From a virus, in the IMG/VR virus record IMGVR_UViG_3300024520_000182, positions 1 to 40,636 of that record: a stretch of DNA of 40,636 nt. One strand, given 5' to 3'. Positions 13,898 to 23,045 of the stretch are shown piece by piece (position 1 is the first letter of the stretch; each line of letters opens with the position of its first letter). The position numbers and the translations under genes are program-made. A model generated the notes under the pieces. That model saw only the letters and a program-made list of their open reading frames with translations. It had not been told where the DNA came from and ran no database searches.

Positions 13898-15210
13898 GTC
13901 GTAATCGACTCTAGTTGTGCTTGCGTTAAACGGGTGTCCCAATACCGCACACGTTGAAAGTAGCCACCGGTACGCTGAAGGTCGTTCCAGGCGCGGCCAA
14001 GCTTAAGCGTGTCGATACCGGAAGGCAGGACGACGGAGCTATCGACGGCGGACGCAGTACCGTCGAGAGCCATTTGACAGTCATTGGCTTTGTAGGCGAA
14101 TGCAATCTTAAAGTATCCGCCTACGCCTACTCCACCGTGGGCCGGTTCTATCTGGCATTCGGTCGAGCCACCGTCCTTGATCTGACCGATGAACTTTGAA
14201 TTGTGCGCCGCGAGGCTGACTGAAATGTAATCGGTTGTCGGTGCGCCGCTGTTCACCAGCGAGGCGAGGTAAAAGTTCCACTGCGTCTGCCAATCGAATT
14301 GAAAGAATTCTACTAATACCGTACCTTCAGTCGCATTAAACCATCCGGAGGCGTTCATGTCAACGTCATCATCAAGCTGATCAATGTCGCCGGATGTCGT
14401 CGGCCCGCGGTAGTGACCGAAGGCGCGACGTGGTGCCACATGTAATCCAGCGCCGCACAATAGGATACCGTCCGAGGCGTTACCCGCGTAGGACTCGTCG
14501 CCCGATGTCGTACCGTTCGATACGTATGTCTTCGTACTACGACCAACGACGCCTACTCCGACCGTGTGCGCCCATATGAAATACCAATTATCCTGCAAAG
14601 GCTCCACGCCGTACGATGTAGCGGACCCACTTGTATCACCTATCGATCCGTCCGACAAGTCCACCCACATTTTGAACACGTTCGTCCCGCTGGTGCATTC
14701 CATCATGCAAGCGGTTTTCTCGACCGCCTTGGCAAATATCCCATGGTTGGCGTGGTCGGTAGCACCGGCCGCATTCTTACCCGACCCGTCAATCCAGTGA
14801 GTTGAATTGGCAGTTGTCGGGATGATCTTGTCTGCTACCGTGGTGCCGTCAATGAACGTGTCAGCATTCAAGGACGCGGTAATCCCACTGGAAGACCAAT
14901 TCGCCGCGTTCGTTACTTGTTCGTTGTAGTTCTCTTCCCAGTTGACGTTAGCTTCAACCGATAGACCGAGAGAAGTCAACGAGACGGGATGATAACCGAA
15001 ACGTGCGACACCTGATGCCGCAGTTGCCAAGTCGCCGCTACTGTCAAAGTACGTGGCGCCAACGGCAGCACGCGTGTGGCTAAGGGTGTAAGCCGTCGAG
15101 GCATCGACAAGGGATTGCGTGGTAGCAAAATCCCAATCGACGGTTGCAGCGGGTACGGTAACCCCGCCAGCCGTCACCCAGAATCCGTTAAGTTGTCCGG
15201 CTACAAACAT
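13894..15210 (-). CDS. Tail fibre/receptor-binding protein with LamG-like C-terminus
   Basis: The 438-residue protein has two beta-rich parts. Residues about 90-230 hold a carbohydrate-binding-like module (ITASLNADTFIDGTTVADKI). Residues about 300-435 follow the concanavalin/LamG pattern: GTVLVEFFQFDWQTQ, YFKIAFAYKANDCQMALDG, DTLKLGRAWNDLQ and the closing YFQRVRYWDTRLTQAQLES. Such domains bind sugars. It starts on the stop of the preceding fibre gene (TAATG), so both are made from one message and probably assemble together. Likely an exchangeable host-range determinant. Confidence 0.78.
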   Translation of the reverse strand: MFVAGQLNGFWVTAGGVTVPAATVDWDFATTQSLVDASTAYTLSHTRAAVGATYFDSSGDLATAASGVARFGYHPVSLTSLGLSVEANVNWEENYNEQVTNAANWSSSGITASLNADTFIDGTTVADKIIPTTANSTHWIDGSGKNAAGATDHANHGIFAKAVEKTACMMECTSGTNVFKMWVDLSDGSIGDTSGSATSYGVEPLQDNWYFIWAHTVGVGVVGRSTKTYVSNGTTSGDESYAGNASDGILLCGAGLHVAPRRAFGHYRGPTTSGDIDQLDDDVDMNASGWFNATEGTVLVEFFQFDWQTQWNFYLASLVNSGAPTTDYISVSLAAHNSKFIGQIKDGGSTECQIEPAHGGVGVGGYFKIAFAYKANDCQMALDGTASAVDSSVVLPSGIDTLKLGRAWNDLQRTGGYFQRVRYWDTRLTQAQLESITT

Positions 15211-16763
15211 TAGTCGTCATTCCCGGCATCAAGGTTTATGTATACATGTGCGCCGAGGAATTGGCCATCGGCGGACAGTGAGTCGCTGATATTCCGCGCC
15301 ACCTTCAACACAATGAAGCTGAAGTCGGCCGGAGTGTTCGCAATGGTAATGTCGCCGGTCTCGTCCGCAAGGTGCATGTCGCCAGCAGTGATAAGCGTGT
15401 CCGTCACACCAACAGCGGTACCGAACGCCGTGTCAATTGCATCGTCGTTCGCCAGGGCTACACCGGAAAAGTCCCATGTCGCAGTGCCGGAGCCGGAAGC
15501 CGCGGTCCAGAGCGGGCGCGCTTGGATGACACCCAGGTCCCACGACTTCGGCATAACGATCTGAACTTGCGCGGACTCTGACGTTGTTTGGTCGAAGTCA
15601 AGCGACGTGTACATGACATCGTTCGTTGTGCTCTCGTTGTCAGTCGGCCCGGCTGGTCCGTTGGTTGTGTTCGGAGTCCATGCCTTCGCCGGTATCCACA
15701 TCGTAGCCCGACCACCGTCAGCGCTGACGTTCTGCCACGAGCTACCATCATGAAAGCGGAACTTTAGAAGCGTCGTGTCCACCCGGACGGAGCCAGCCGC
15801 ACCGGTGGCTGCAACCGTGGTGGCACCGGATGCAATGACCGTCTCACCGGATGACGCGAAGCTTGAGTCCGCGTTATTGGCAGTGACGCCGCCCGTTACT
15901 ACGGTCAGTGTGTGCAGGCTTGATGCTGCGTTGTTCGCAGTGACACCGCCCGTCACGACGGTTAGTGTATGCAAGCTGGACCCGGCTCCAATGGCGGTGA
16001 CGGCAGTGAACGTCGGCGAATCACCAGTGCCGAGGCCCAAGGATGTGCGAGCCGTGTTGCCAGTTTCAACCACCCACGCCGAACCGTTGGCGACGATGAA
16101 GTTCCCATCGGTCTTGTCGAGCGCTGCGATGGCTGTCAAGTCCGCGCTATAGGCTTGCACGTTCGTGCCAATAACTAGCCCGAGGGTGGTTTGCCATTCG
16201 AGTTGCGTGGTGTCGTCGAGCAACGTGTACGAGAAGTCGCTTATCGCCGTATCAAGCGAACCATCAGAGACCGCGAGGTCGCCATTGGCGTCGAAGTAAA
16301 GGAACTTGTCTGCGCGGTCGACGTAGTTCGGCAGCGTAACGGCGGCCGTTTCGATGTCCGGGAACTTGATAGACCGGGCCGTAATCTCAAGTAGCTGCTG
16401 AATCTCCATCGTCAGTTTGTCGACTCGCGACTCTGCTACTTCAGCATCCGATGCCGAGTTATTGACGAAGTCATCATCTTGCAAGTAGGGTTCTTGCCGT
16501 ATGAGGACGACATATTCCGATGCACTGGGCGCACCATAGGGGGATGAGCCAGCCGACATGTCGACCGTACCGATTGCTCCGTCCCCACCCGAGATAGTGT
16601 AGTCAGTATTTTCGACAAGCGTAACCGCACCACCTGTTGCTGTGGTGACTACCTGGACATCGATCGTGTCCGAGTCGTAGAAGATAACCGGGTTCGTGCT
16701 GAAAGACGAAGTGGTCCCGTCCCCACTATAGTTCTTGCGTGCTGTGTCGTTTGCGACTGTCAT
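15210..16763 (-). CDS. Tail fibre protein with T7-like N-terminal attachment domain
   Basis: Residues 1-150 follow the T7 gp17 N-terminal pattern: YSGDGTTSSFSTNPVIFYD, VENTDYTISGGDGAIG, EYVVLIRQEPYLQ, then AESRVDKLTMEIQQLLEITARSIKFP. This part anchors the fibre to the tail. The middle is a repetitive shaft with two 19-residue repeats. The C-terminal 170 residues form a beta-rich domain that may bind a partner or receptor. An intact T7-type start with an unrelated end is the usual mosaic structure of fibre genes. It follows an intergenic space of 45 bases without a hairpin. Confidence 0.85.
   Translation of the reverse strand: MTVANDTARKNYSGDGTTSSFSTNPVIFYDSDTIDVQVVTTATGGAVTLVENTDYTISGGDGAIGTVDMSAGSSPYGAPSASEYVVLIRQEPYLQDDDFVNNSASDAEVAESRVDKLTMEIQQLLEITARSIKFPDIETAAVTLPNYVDRADKFLYFDANGDLAVSDGSLDTAISDFSYTLLDDTTQLEWQTTLGLVIGTNVQAYSADLTAIAALDKTDGNFIVANGSAWVVETGNTARTSLGLGTGDSPTFTAVTAIGAGSSLHTLTVVTGGVTANNAASSLHTLTVVTGGVTANNADSSFASSGETVIASGATTVAATGAAGSVRVDTTLLKFRFHDGSSWQNVSADGGRATMWIPAKAWTPNTTNGPAGPTDNESTTNDVMYTSLDFDQTTSESAQVQIVMPKSWDLGVIQARPLWTAASGSGTATWDFSGVALANDDAIDTAFGTAVGVTDTLITAGDMHLADETGDITIANTPADFSFIVLKVARNISDSLSADGQFLGAHVYINLDAGNDD
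15871..15984 (-). repeat. Two tandem 57-bp repeats inside the tail fibre gene
   Basis: Two adjacent copies, 15871-15927 and 15928-15984, differ at several third positions yet encode the same 18 residues, SSLHTLTVVTGGVTANNA. The silent differences show selection on the peptide, which probably forms rungs of the fibre shaft. Copy number could change by slippage and alter fibre length. Confidence 0.8.
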
Positions 16764-16808
16764 GTTTCTTTCCCCTATGCTTTGATTTTTTACATTTGAA
16801 TCGCAGCT

Positions 16809-17138
16809 TTATTTTACCGTGAGCGTGCCCGGCGTTACCGGGCGCACAGTTTTTCCCGCTTCATTCGAGTACCCCGACTTCCCGCCGATGTTACTGGCAG
16901 CAACACGATAGCATCGGGATTCGCCCGAAGGTACGTTCGCGTCCGTGTACGTGAGTACGTCGGCAATAACGGTGGCTATCTCAGTGAAGTTCGTGGCCAT
17001 ATCACCACACAAGAACGGGGACATTTCGACGTGGTACAGGTCTTCACCGTTCACGTCATCCCAGGTCAGGACATTGTCTTCGTCCGCGTGAGCGTTGAAG
17101 GCTACGAGTAGTAGTGCTGCGAATAAAGTCTTTCTCAT
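16809..17138 (-). CDS. Exported FN3-like domain protein, paralogue of 33972-34313
   Basis: The 109-residue product has a Sec signal peptide (MRKTLFAALLLVAFNAHA, cleavage after AHA). The mature part is one immunoglobulin-like fibronectin III domain: LTWDDVNGEDLYHVEM, a middle turn, and SRCYRVAASNIGGKSGYSNE. Two Cys (FLCGD and SRCYR) can form a disulfide in the periplasm. GGAG six bases before ATG 17138 fixes the start. It lies between the largest ejection protein and the tail fibre but has no virion signature. A second copy of the same design sits beside the terminase gene. An envelope-acting accessory gene (moron) is the likely class; its target is unknown. Confidence 0.75.
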   Translation of the reverse strand: MRKTLFAALLLVAFNAHADEDNVLTWDDVNGEDLYHVEMSPFLCGDMATNFTEIATVIADVLTYTDANVPSGESRCYRVAASNIGGKSGYSNEAGKTVRPVTPGTLTVK

Positions 17139-17149
17139 TGCATTCTCCA

Positions 17150-17177
17150 ATTATATCATGTATACTTACGGTGTCGG
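17150..17177 (-). promoter_or_regulatory. Promoter-like site before the first FN3 gene
   Basis: On the minus strand TATAAT occupies 17155-17150 with TGA directly before it, a perfect extended -10. CCGACA lies 16 bp upstream (17177-17172, four of six -35 matches). The start of transcription would fall near 17143, only five bases before ATG 17138 and past the ribosome binding site, so a transcript from here would be nearly leaderless. That makes the call uncertain. Confidence 0.4.
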
Positions 17178-20100
17178 GAAAGGCACTGTTTCCATTGCGC
17201 TTTCGTCCCCTTGCTTAATCTTCATACTGTTCTGCTGCATGTCCCCAAGCCACGTTTTGAACGCTGCATTGTCTGGGTCGTTGTAGACCTTCCACTGTGC
17301 GCGCTGTCGTTGCATTTCGACAAGTCCGCCTATCATGTCGAGTTTCTGGAAGTCGCTCGACATGTATTCGTATATCTGGCCGTAGAATCCTTCGCCGTTG
17401 ACCATGTCGTTCAACGTCTCCATCAGAGGCTTGCCCGTCAGTTCGATAGGATCGCGCCCGGCTGCCTCGGCGTACTGGTCGAAGACGTGCGGCCACTGTG
17501 AGAAGTCGACCTTCACTTCCATGAAGGTGGTATTCTTCTGAAGGCGTCGCGGCACTGATGCATCGCCACGCATGGGACTCTTGGCAAGCCGCATAATCTC
17601 TTCGTTGATCGGTTGCTTGACGATCGGCTTGGCTGCGATGGGTGATATGAAATCATACGTCGCACCGTAACCCGACCGCCGATGAATCACACGTCCCCAC
17701 ATGTCGCGAGTCGGCGCCAGGGTCTCAGCCATGGAGAGCAAGCGAGACGAGTAGAAGTCGCCGATCGTGTTCTGCTGTCGGACAATCTGGTCATCCATGG
17801 CGCGAGTCACACCACCGGCAAGCGTAGTCATGGGCATGAAGGTCGCAAGGTTGGAGCCAAGCCACCACTTTCCGTAACGCTCCGGGTCTGTCACCGCGTT
17901 AAGCGTGCGGGCGAAGCCTTGCATGTAGTTCTTGTTGACGAGTACGTTCGCCATGGCGAGCACCATCCCGGCAGACATTTCGCTCAGTTCATCCATGTCG
18001 GCATCGCCTAACTCGTAGCGGTGCGTGATGGTGGCAATGTCTCCCGCAAAACCAAACATCATTCCTATCGGGTCCATGCGGTTGAAACTGTGCCACTTGC
18101 CGCCTACCTTAAGGCTGTACGGCTTGTGCTCCTGTAGCCACACATCACGCTCAGCCTTGTCACGCGGGCCATAGCCGGTGAGTTGGTCCGAGTCTGTCCA
18201 GTCCAGGGCAATGGCCATCATCGATGTACCGGTTGCAATCTTGGCCTTCGCCATGGCTGCACGAGCCGGGTCCCCGCTGTTGATGTCGCTCCAAAATTTC
18301 TTCTGCATCAGGGCAGCCGGTGAGTGCTCCATGGTGTAGTTGAGGATTCGCGACGGTGTCTTCACGAACGGGAGGACCATCGTCAGGGCGAACCGGCCGA
18401 CAACGTTGGTACCTGGATCGTTGCGCAGCTTGGCCAGGAAGCTTGCTACCTGTCCCGATTTATCCTGGAACGTGGCATAGGTCGCCGCATCTTGTGCCAT
18501 AATCTTCATACGCTGGGGAGGGTTGTTCAGGGTCTTGGCTATCTCCCGCGCTAAATCATCGCCGGTAAGGCCCTTTGCAGAGGCCTCACGCAGCGACAGA
18601 GCGTGCAGTTCTCCACGGTACGCGATTGTCTTGCTGAATTCGTCCGTGGCACCCAGCACCCGTAGGGAGCCTCGGAAGCCAGTTCCGATAGCGTCGACCG
18701 TATTGCCGACCACGGTGTCCGACTTCAGGCCGAAGGCCTCAGCGGTGAAGGCTGGCTGCCGGGTGGTCTCTGCCTTGCCTGCCCAGTATCCACCGTCGCC
18801 GGACTTGAACGCCTTGCCGAAGTACCTGAAGGCGTCCTTAATGCTACCCATCATGCCGTGCAGGGCGAAGGCTGCCTCGTCTGAGTGAATCGAATCCGTC
18901 ATCATCGATGCGACCTTCCGGTTCGCCAGTTGGTGCATGAGTACCACCATGGACGACACGCCGTTCACAACGTGCGTGGACGGCAACCACAACAGGCCAG
19001 CCACCCAGGCTTCGCGGAACGCGTCCACAACCTTAGCGGCTGCCGACTTGTCGAGCATCTTGACACCGGCTTTCGAAGTCAGGGTGCCGTTACGCGCGAG
19101 CATAAGCACACGCTCGGCCATCTGCTTGCTGCTTGCGAGGCCTCCATGCTCGTCCAACATCTGGGACATCATGCGTGCCTTGGCTGCCAGTTCCGGCGCC
19201 TCGATACCCCAGGCGCGCAACGAGCGCGAGGACTCAGCAGATGCGCCACGTACTTCAGCGTTGATCGCGGTGAATACGGATTGCATCTTGCGGTACAGGT
19301 ATGCATCGATCTTGCCTGCGTTCGGTGCAGCAGCTTTACCGGCTGCGACGACGAGGTTTTCGGCCGCGTTCTCCCAGAGGGTGCGTGCCGCTATCACTTG
19401 TTCTGCACTCCATACGCTACCGTCCGGCCGGTTGAGTAGTTCCTTTTCGGTCATACCCAGGCGTTCGGCGTACTCTACCTGCTGCTTGTGCGACATGGTG
19501 TAGCGCTTTGACTTCCCGATGAGTGGCTTCGTATGTTCCGTTATCATCTGGATGGCCTGCTTGACATCTTCGGACTTCGAGATACGGCCATAGTTCACGT
19601 ACACCGTGGTATCCTCGCCGACCTTGATACCCTTCGACTCTTCGATAAGCTTCTGTGCGTCAATGTCTTTCGTTGCCCTGGTCGCGGCGCCCTTCTTACC
19701 TGCGGCCACCTTGGAGCCTTTGACCACGGCATGCAATACAGCCGCTTCCGGGTCGCCCCATTTCTTAAGCGCCTCGACCACTGCCTTGCCCTCAATCTCG
19801 TCTGCCTTGACCACGTCTTCAGCGTGTGCTACGAGTTCCGGTTGATCGTTCTTGACCTTGCGCCATTGCTTGTACAGGCGCACGGCTTTTATCACACCCT
19901 CAACGGCTCCGGCCGCGATGGTGCCTTCAAGCGCGTTCTTGATGCGTGCTTCGAATTTGCTATCCTTCGGGTCAGACTTCAGTCCTTCCGTAACGAAGTT
20001 CTTGGGTACCCCTGCCTTGATGAGCATGTCCGAGAAGCGAGCCTCATCCGGCGCACGCACGGCAAACTCCGTGATGGCTCCGGCCAACAGTTCCTTGGAT

Positions 20101-20675
20101 GCGCGGCCCATCCTGGCCAGTGCGGCAACCTTCTTGATGCCTCGTGCTGACGGAAGGTAGCCAGTCAGGAACTTGGTTACTTCGCGCGTGAATCCACCGA
20201 CCGCGGTCTTGGCTGGCTCCATGCCTTCATGGTATTCGCCACCGGTAAAGGTCTCGTCGAGCCACGTCGTAAAGTCCTCGACGTAAGGTACAAGGTTCAG
20301 GGTGTTGCGCACGGCGTCATCGACACCGGCCATACCTTGGTTGGTTGCATCGCCGACAGTCTTGACGGCTGCGACCGAGAAGTCAAGCGCTGGCCCGAGG
20401 TAGGGTACTCCGCTTTCACCCTTGTTGCGTTCGATCTTGCTCTGATCCGGCTCCATGGGTGTGGGTGCTACGGGATTTTGTGCATTCGGTAACCCTGGCT
20501 GTACCGGGGACCCGGCCATGTCTGGACCTGCGTCCGTGGCCATGTCTGCATCGTTGACATACTGCATCATTTCACCGATGTCAGTGTCGCCCATTACATC
20601 CGAGTATGCGTCTTCCTCGCGCGAAATGTCGGTATTGTATACCGCGTCATCGCCGTATTTATTTTCCTCGCTCAA
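17166..20675 (-). CDS. Large internal virion (ejection) protein, gp16-like
   Basis: At 1169 residues this is the largest protein of the window and occupies the place of T7 gp16, after gp14-like and gp15-like genes. The N-terminal 90 residues are acidic and Pro-rich. The rest is mostly helical with many Ala/Lys-rich segments and several hydrophobic stretches (VAGLLWLPSTHVVNGVSSMV and SMMAIALDW). T7 gp16 crosses the cell envelope during DNA entry and carries a lytic transglycosylase at its N-terminus. I see no such catalytic motif here, so murein digestion may be done by another protein. It overlaps the gp15-like gene by 17 bases. Function assigned by size and gene order. Confidence 0.75.
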   Translation of the reverse strand: MSEENKYGDDAVYNTDISREEDAYSDVMGDTDIGEMMQYVNDADMATDAGPDMAGSPVQPGLPNAQNPVAPTPMEPDQSKIERNKGESGVPYLGPALDFSVAAVKTVGDATNQGMAGVDDAVRNTLNLVPYVEDFTTWLDETFTGGEYHEGMEPAKTAVGGFTREVTKFLTGYLPSARGIKKVAALARMGRASKELLAGAITEFAVRAPDEARFSDMLIKAGVPKNFVTEGLKSDPKDSKFEARIKNALEGTIAAGAVEGVIKAVRLYKQWRKVKNDQPELVAHAEDVVKADEIEGKAVVEALKKWGDPEAAVLHAVVKGSKVAAGKKGAATRATKDIDAQKLIEESKGIKVGEDTTVYVNYGRISKSEDVKQAIQMITEHTKPLIGKSKRYTMSHKQQVEYAERLGMTEKELLNRPDGSVWSAEQVIAARTLWENAAENLVVAAGKAAAPNAGKIDAYLYRKMQSVFTAINAEVRGASAESSRSLRAWGIEAPELAAKARMMSQMLDEHGGLASSKQMAERVLMLARNGTLTSKAGVKMLDKSAAAKVVDAFREAWVAGLLWLPSTHVVNGVSSMVVLMHQLANRKVASMMTDSIHSDEAAFALHGMMGSIKDAFRYFGKAFKSGDGGYWAGKAETTRQPAFTAEAFGLKSDTVVGNTVDAIGTGFRGSLRVLGATDEFSKTIAYRGELHALSLREASAKGLTGDDLAREIAKTLNNPPQRMKIMAQDAATYATFQDKSGQVASFLAKLRNDPGTNVVGRFALTMVLPFVKTPSRILNYTMEHSPAALMQKKFWSDINSGDPARAAMAKAKIATGTSMMAIALDWTDSDQLTGYGPRDKAERDVWLQEHKPYSLKVGGKWHSFNRMDPIGMMFGFAGDIATITHRYELGDADMDELSEMSAGMVLAMANVLVNKNYMQGFARTLNAVTDPERYGKWWLGSNLATFMPMTTLAGGVTRAMDDQIVRQQNTIGDFYSSRLLSMAETLAPTRDMWGRVIHRRSGYGATYDFISPIAAKPIVKQPINEEIMRLAKSPMRGDASVPRRLQKNTTFMEVKVDFSQWPHVFDQYAEAAGRDPIELTGKPLMETLNDMVNGEGFYGQIYEYMSSDFQKLDMIGGLVEMQRQRAQWKVYNDPDNAAFKTWLGDMQQNSMKIKQGDESAMETVPFPTP

Positions 20676-22155
20676 GGTTCTGCTCCATTTCGGTTAGTTG
20701 TTTGATGCGGAGTGCAAGCGGTCGGTACTGCTCTTTGAATGTATCCTTGTCCATGGCGCCGGAGTTCAACATGCCTTCAAGTACGCGAGCCTGTCCGATA
20801 AGGTTACGCTTCTGTACGGTGATGCGTCCGTGGTTGGTTGTCTTCCATGCGTTCTTGGAAACGTCGCCCGTCTGCCACCGGTTGATAACACTCTTCTCAA
20901 TCTTGATGATGTCGTCATCCGACAAGCCGACTTCTTTCGTGCGGTCGTTGTACTCCGCAATAGCGCTTGCGTACTTCGCGTTCCGTGCAAGGTCGTACCT
21001 TTCCATGGGTCCAGGCTTGAAGTGAATCCGCAGGCTCTCCATGCTGCGTTCCTTCTGACTCTTGAATCCTTCTTGACGCATGGCGGTCCGGCCTGCACTG
21101 GAATACGTGCGCAGCGTCTGCCCGGTGATCATGCCTTCTTTGTACAAGAACGTGGCCGAGTCGCCAACCAGTTCCGGATTGTCGCGCATCTGGTCTTCGA
21201 GCAACAGCAGCGCGGATGAGTTGTTCTCGTCCGGCTCAATGTTGTTGACGAGCGCAAGTCCCATCTTGAAGTCTGACGGCGTGAGCCAGTCTGATACGGA
21301 CATCAGGTGGTCACGCGTAAGCTTCCCTTCGTCGTGCATCTTCAGGATGGTTTTAATTTCTTCATCCGCCTTCAGCTTCCGGGTGCGCGTGGCAATGCGG
21401 TCGGACTCTTTCGCTTCTGACACAAGGCGACCGGTCAGCGATCCTACAAGCGCCATGCGTGTGTCAACGTCAAGGAATACATCCCACATGCCCGACGCCA
21501 TCTGGTCTAGCGCGCCTTGTGGATCGTCTCGCGCAATTCCGCGGACGGTCGCAGCAGCCAACGATGACCGCGTCATTGCCGTCATTTGCTCGCGCTGTTC
21601 GAAGGTCAGGTCTTCATTGAGACTGATTAGCAGAGTTTGTTCTTGCAGTGCTGGTACGAACTGTTGTGGGTCACGGAACAGTAAGTTTGCATTCGCGTTG
21701 AGCATCAGCGTCAGATCGGCCTTGGCTTTAACTCCTGCCATTTCCGATTGTTTCTGATCGATCCGGACGGCAAACTCTCCGAGTAAGCCTTCCATGATCT
21801 TTTGATGTGCCTGCCGCCCGGCCGCCGTTGACGTGCCGTTGGCATACTTGTCCATCTTCTCGGAAGACTGTTCCAGGAAGCGGCTTGTAAATTCCCTGTC
21901 GTGCGGGTCTGCGCCGAATTTCTGGACGTACTCGTCCATGTCCGCATGCAGTTCTGCGCGAGCGGTTGCAGCACTGGACTGCATGGCAGCAATGTCGCTT
22001 TGCTCGATATGCCTCAAGACACCTTGTGCCCCACCCATGACCGTGTTACTCAGGTTCTGCACACTCGCTTGCACGTCCCGTCCTGGTACGTAGTCGTCAA
22101 CCTGATGGAAGGCCGCTTGCCTGACGGGTGCGGTGTATGTTTCTAGCTTCGCCAT
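20659..22155 (-). CDS. Internal virion (ejection) protein, gp15-like
   Basis: The 498-residue helical protein begins AKLETYTAPVRQAAFHQV, then a long region of charged helices (SSAATARAELHADMDEYVQK). The composition, length and position between gp14-like and gp16-like genes fit the T7 gp15 role: part of the channel that leads DNA through the periplasm. No enzymatic motif is visible. Starts three bases after the gp14-like stop and overlaps the next gene. Confidence 0.75.
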   Translation of the reverse strand: MAKLETYTAPVRQAAFHQVDDYVPGRDVQASVQNLSNTVMGGAQGVLRHIEQSDIAAMQSSAATARAELHADMDEYVQKFGADPHDREFTSRFLEQSSEKMDKYANGTSTAAGRQAHQKIMEGLLGEFAVRIDQKQSEMAGVKAKADLTLMLNANANLLFRDPQQFVPALQEQTLLISLNEDLTFEQREQMTAMTRSSLAAATVRGIARDDPQGALDQMASGMWDVFLDVDTRMALVGSLTGRLVSEAKESDRIATRTRKLKADEEIKTILKMHDEGKLTRDHLMSVSDWLTPSDFKMGLALVNNIEPDENNSSALLLLEDQMRDNPELVGDSATFLYKEGMITGQTLRTYSSAGRTAMRQEGFKSQKERSMESLRIHFKPGPMERYDLARNAKYASAIAEYNDRTKEVGLSDDDIIKIEKSVINRWQTGDVSKNAWKTTNHGRITVQKRNLIGQARVLEGMLNSGAMDKDTFKEQYRPLALRIKQLTEMEQNLERGK

Positions 22156-22158
22156 GAT

Positions 22159-22614
22159 TTAATTCACCGCTTGAAAGGCTTGGTATGTCTGCACACCACC
22201 ACCGAGTAGAGTAGTGGCAGCGTTGAGCATTCCGGCTTGTGATTCGCTCTTACCCTTCGAGCGAAACAGGTCGGCAGAGCGCGAGAAATTTTCAGCTTTT
22301 ATACCACCCGTTTCGGCAATGTTCTTGCGATTTATGAAGCCTTGTTGTATGGTGTCGCCGATGATATCGATGACGCTGCCAGCGATGCCGCCGCGGGCAC
22401 CACCCGAAGCACGTAGTGAACCGATACGCAAACGTTGCTGCCGGTCTTCGTGTGCGAGTTCGGCGCGCGTCTGCTTCTCCTGCAAGAGACGGTTTGCCTC
22501 TTCCATCTGCGCTTGTTTTGCGCGTGCCTTCTTAGCATCGCGTGCGCCTTTGACGGCCATGACGGTACCTACTGCCGCCATAGCTGCCATGATAAAAGGT
22601 ATTGCCGGTGCCAT
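22159..22614 (-). CDS. Internal virion (ejection) protein, gp14-like
   Basis: The 151-residue protein has an N-terminal membrane segment (AIPFIMAAMAAVGTVMAV), a Gln/Arg-rich helical middle, then RASGGARGGIAGSVIDIIG with small residues and a further helical end. Small size, one hydrophobic helix and position match T7 gp14, which inserts into the outer membrane as the first ejected protein. No catalytic motif is present. Confidence 0.75.
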   Translation of the reverse strand: MAPAIPFIMAAMAAVGTVMAVKGARDAKKARAKQAQMEEANRLLQEKQTRAELAHEDRQQRLRIGSLRASGGARGGIAGSVIDIIGDTIQQGFINRKNIAETGGIKAENFSRSADLFRSKGKSESQAGMLNAATTLLGGGVQTYQAFQAVN

Positions 22615-22616
22615 GG

Positions 22617-23045
22617 TTATTTCCCCTCGTTAAATCGTGCGAAGCTGCGATGGTCGGAACCATCTGGCCCGAATCCCCGCATCAGTGATCCGCGTGTGAA
22701 ACATAACGCGTCCAACCACCGCACATCCATTGGTACATCATCGCGAGCCGAGGCCTCAATTCTGCCATCGACTCGATTCAAAATCTGTCTACACAATCGG
22801 GTGAGCGAGAAGGGGTGCGCCCTGGCTCGTTCACCAATGAACGCCCAACCCATGTGCCGACCGGTCCATAACTCCATGGTACCGCCTACGGCAACCGGAC
22901 CTTGCTCGTCCACTATCGTTGCGCTGTTCTGTCCTGCAATTACATTCAGCGTGCCATCTATATCGCCCCATTGATCCATGAGGCCAGCTTCCGTCATGAC
23001 GACGCGTACATCTTCGGGGTGAAATTCTACTATTTTAAGAGTCAT
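22617..23045 (-). CDS. gp13-like protein with acetyltransferase-like fold (DUF2833)
   Basis: The 142-residue protein shows the pattern of phage gp13-like proteins: an N-terminal EFHPEDV, a central GPVAVGGTMELWTGRHMGWAF and the helix HPFSLTRLCRQIL, ending with WLDALCFTRG. The strand order resembles the GNAT acetyltransferase fold, though its acetyl-CoA loop is not clearly kept. In T7 the gp13 gene is needed for proper addition of internal core proteins. It starts inside the end of the tail tubular B gene. Function by similarity and gene order. Confidence 0.75.
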   Translation of the reverse strand: MTLKIVEFHPEDVRVVMTEAGLMDQWGDIDGTLNVIAGQNSATIVDEQGPVAVGGTMELWTGRHMGWAFIGERARAHPFSLTRLCRQILNRVDGRIEASARDDVPMDVRWLDALCFTRGSLMRGFGPDGSDHRSFARFNEGK

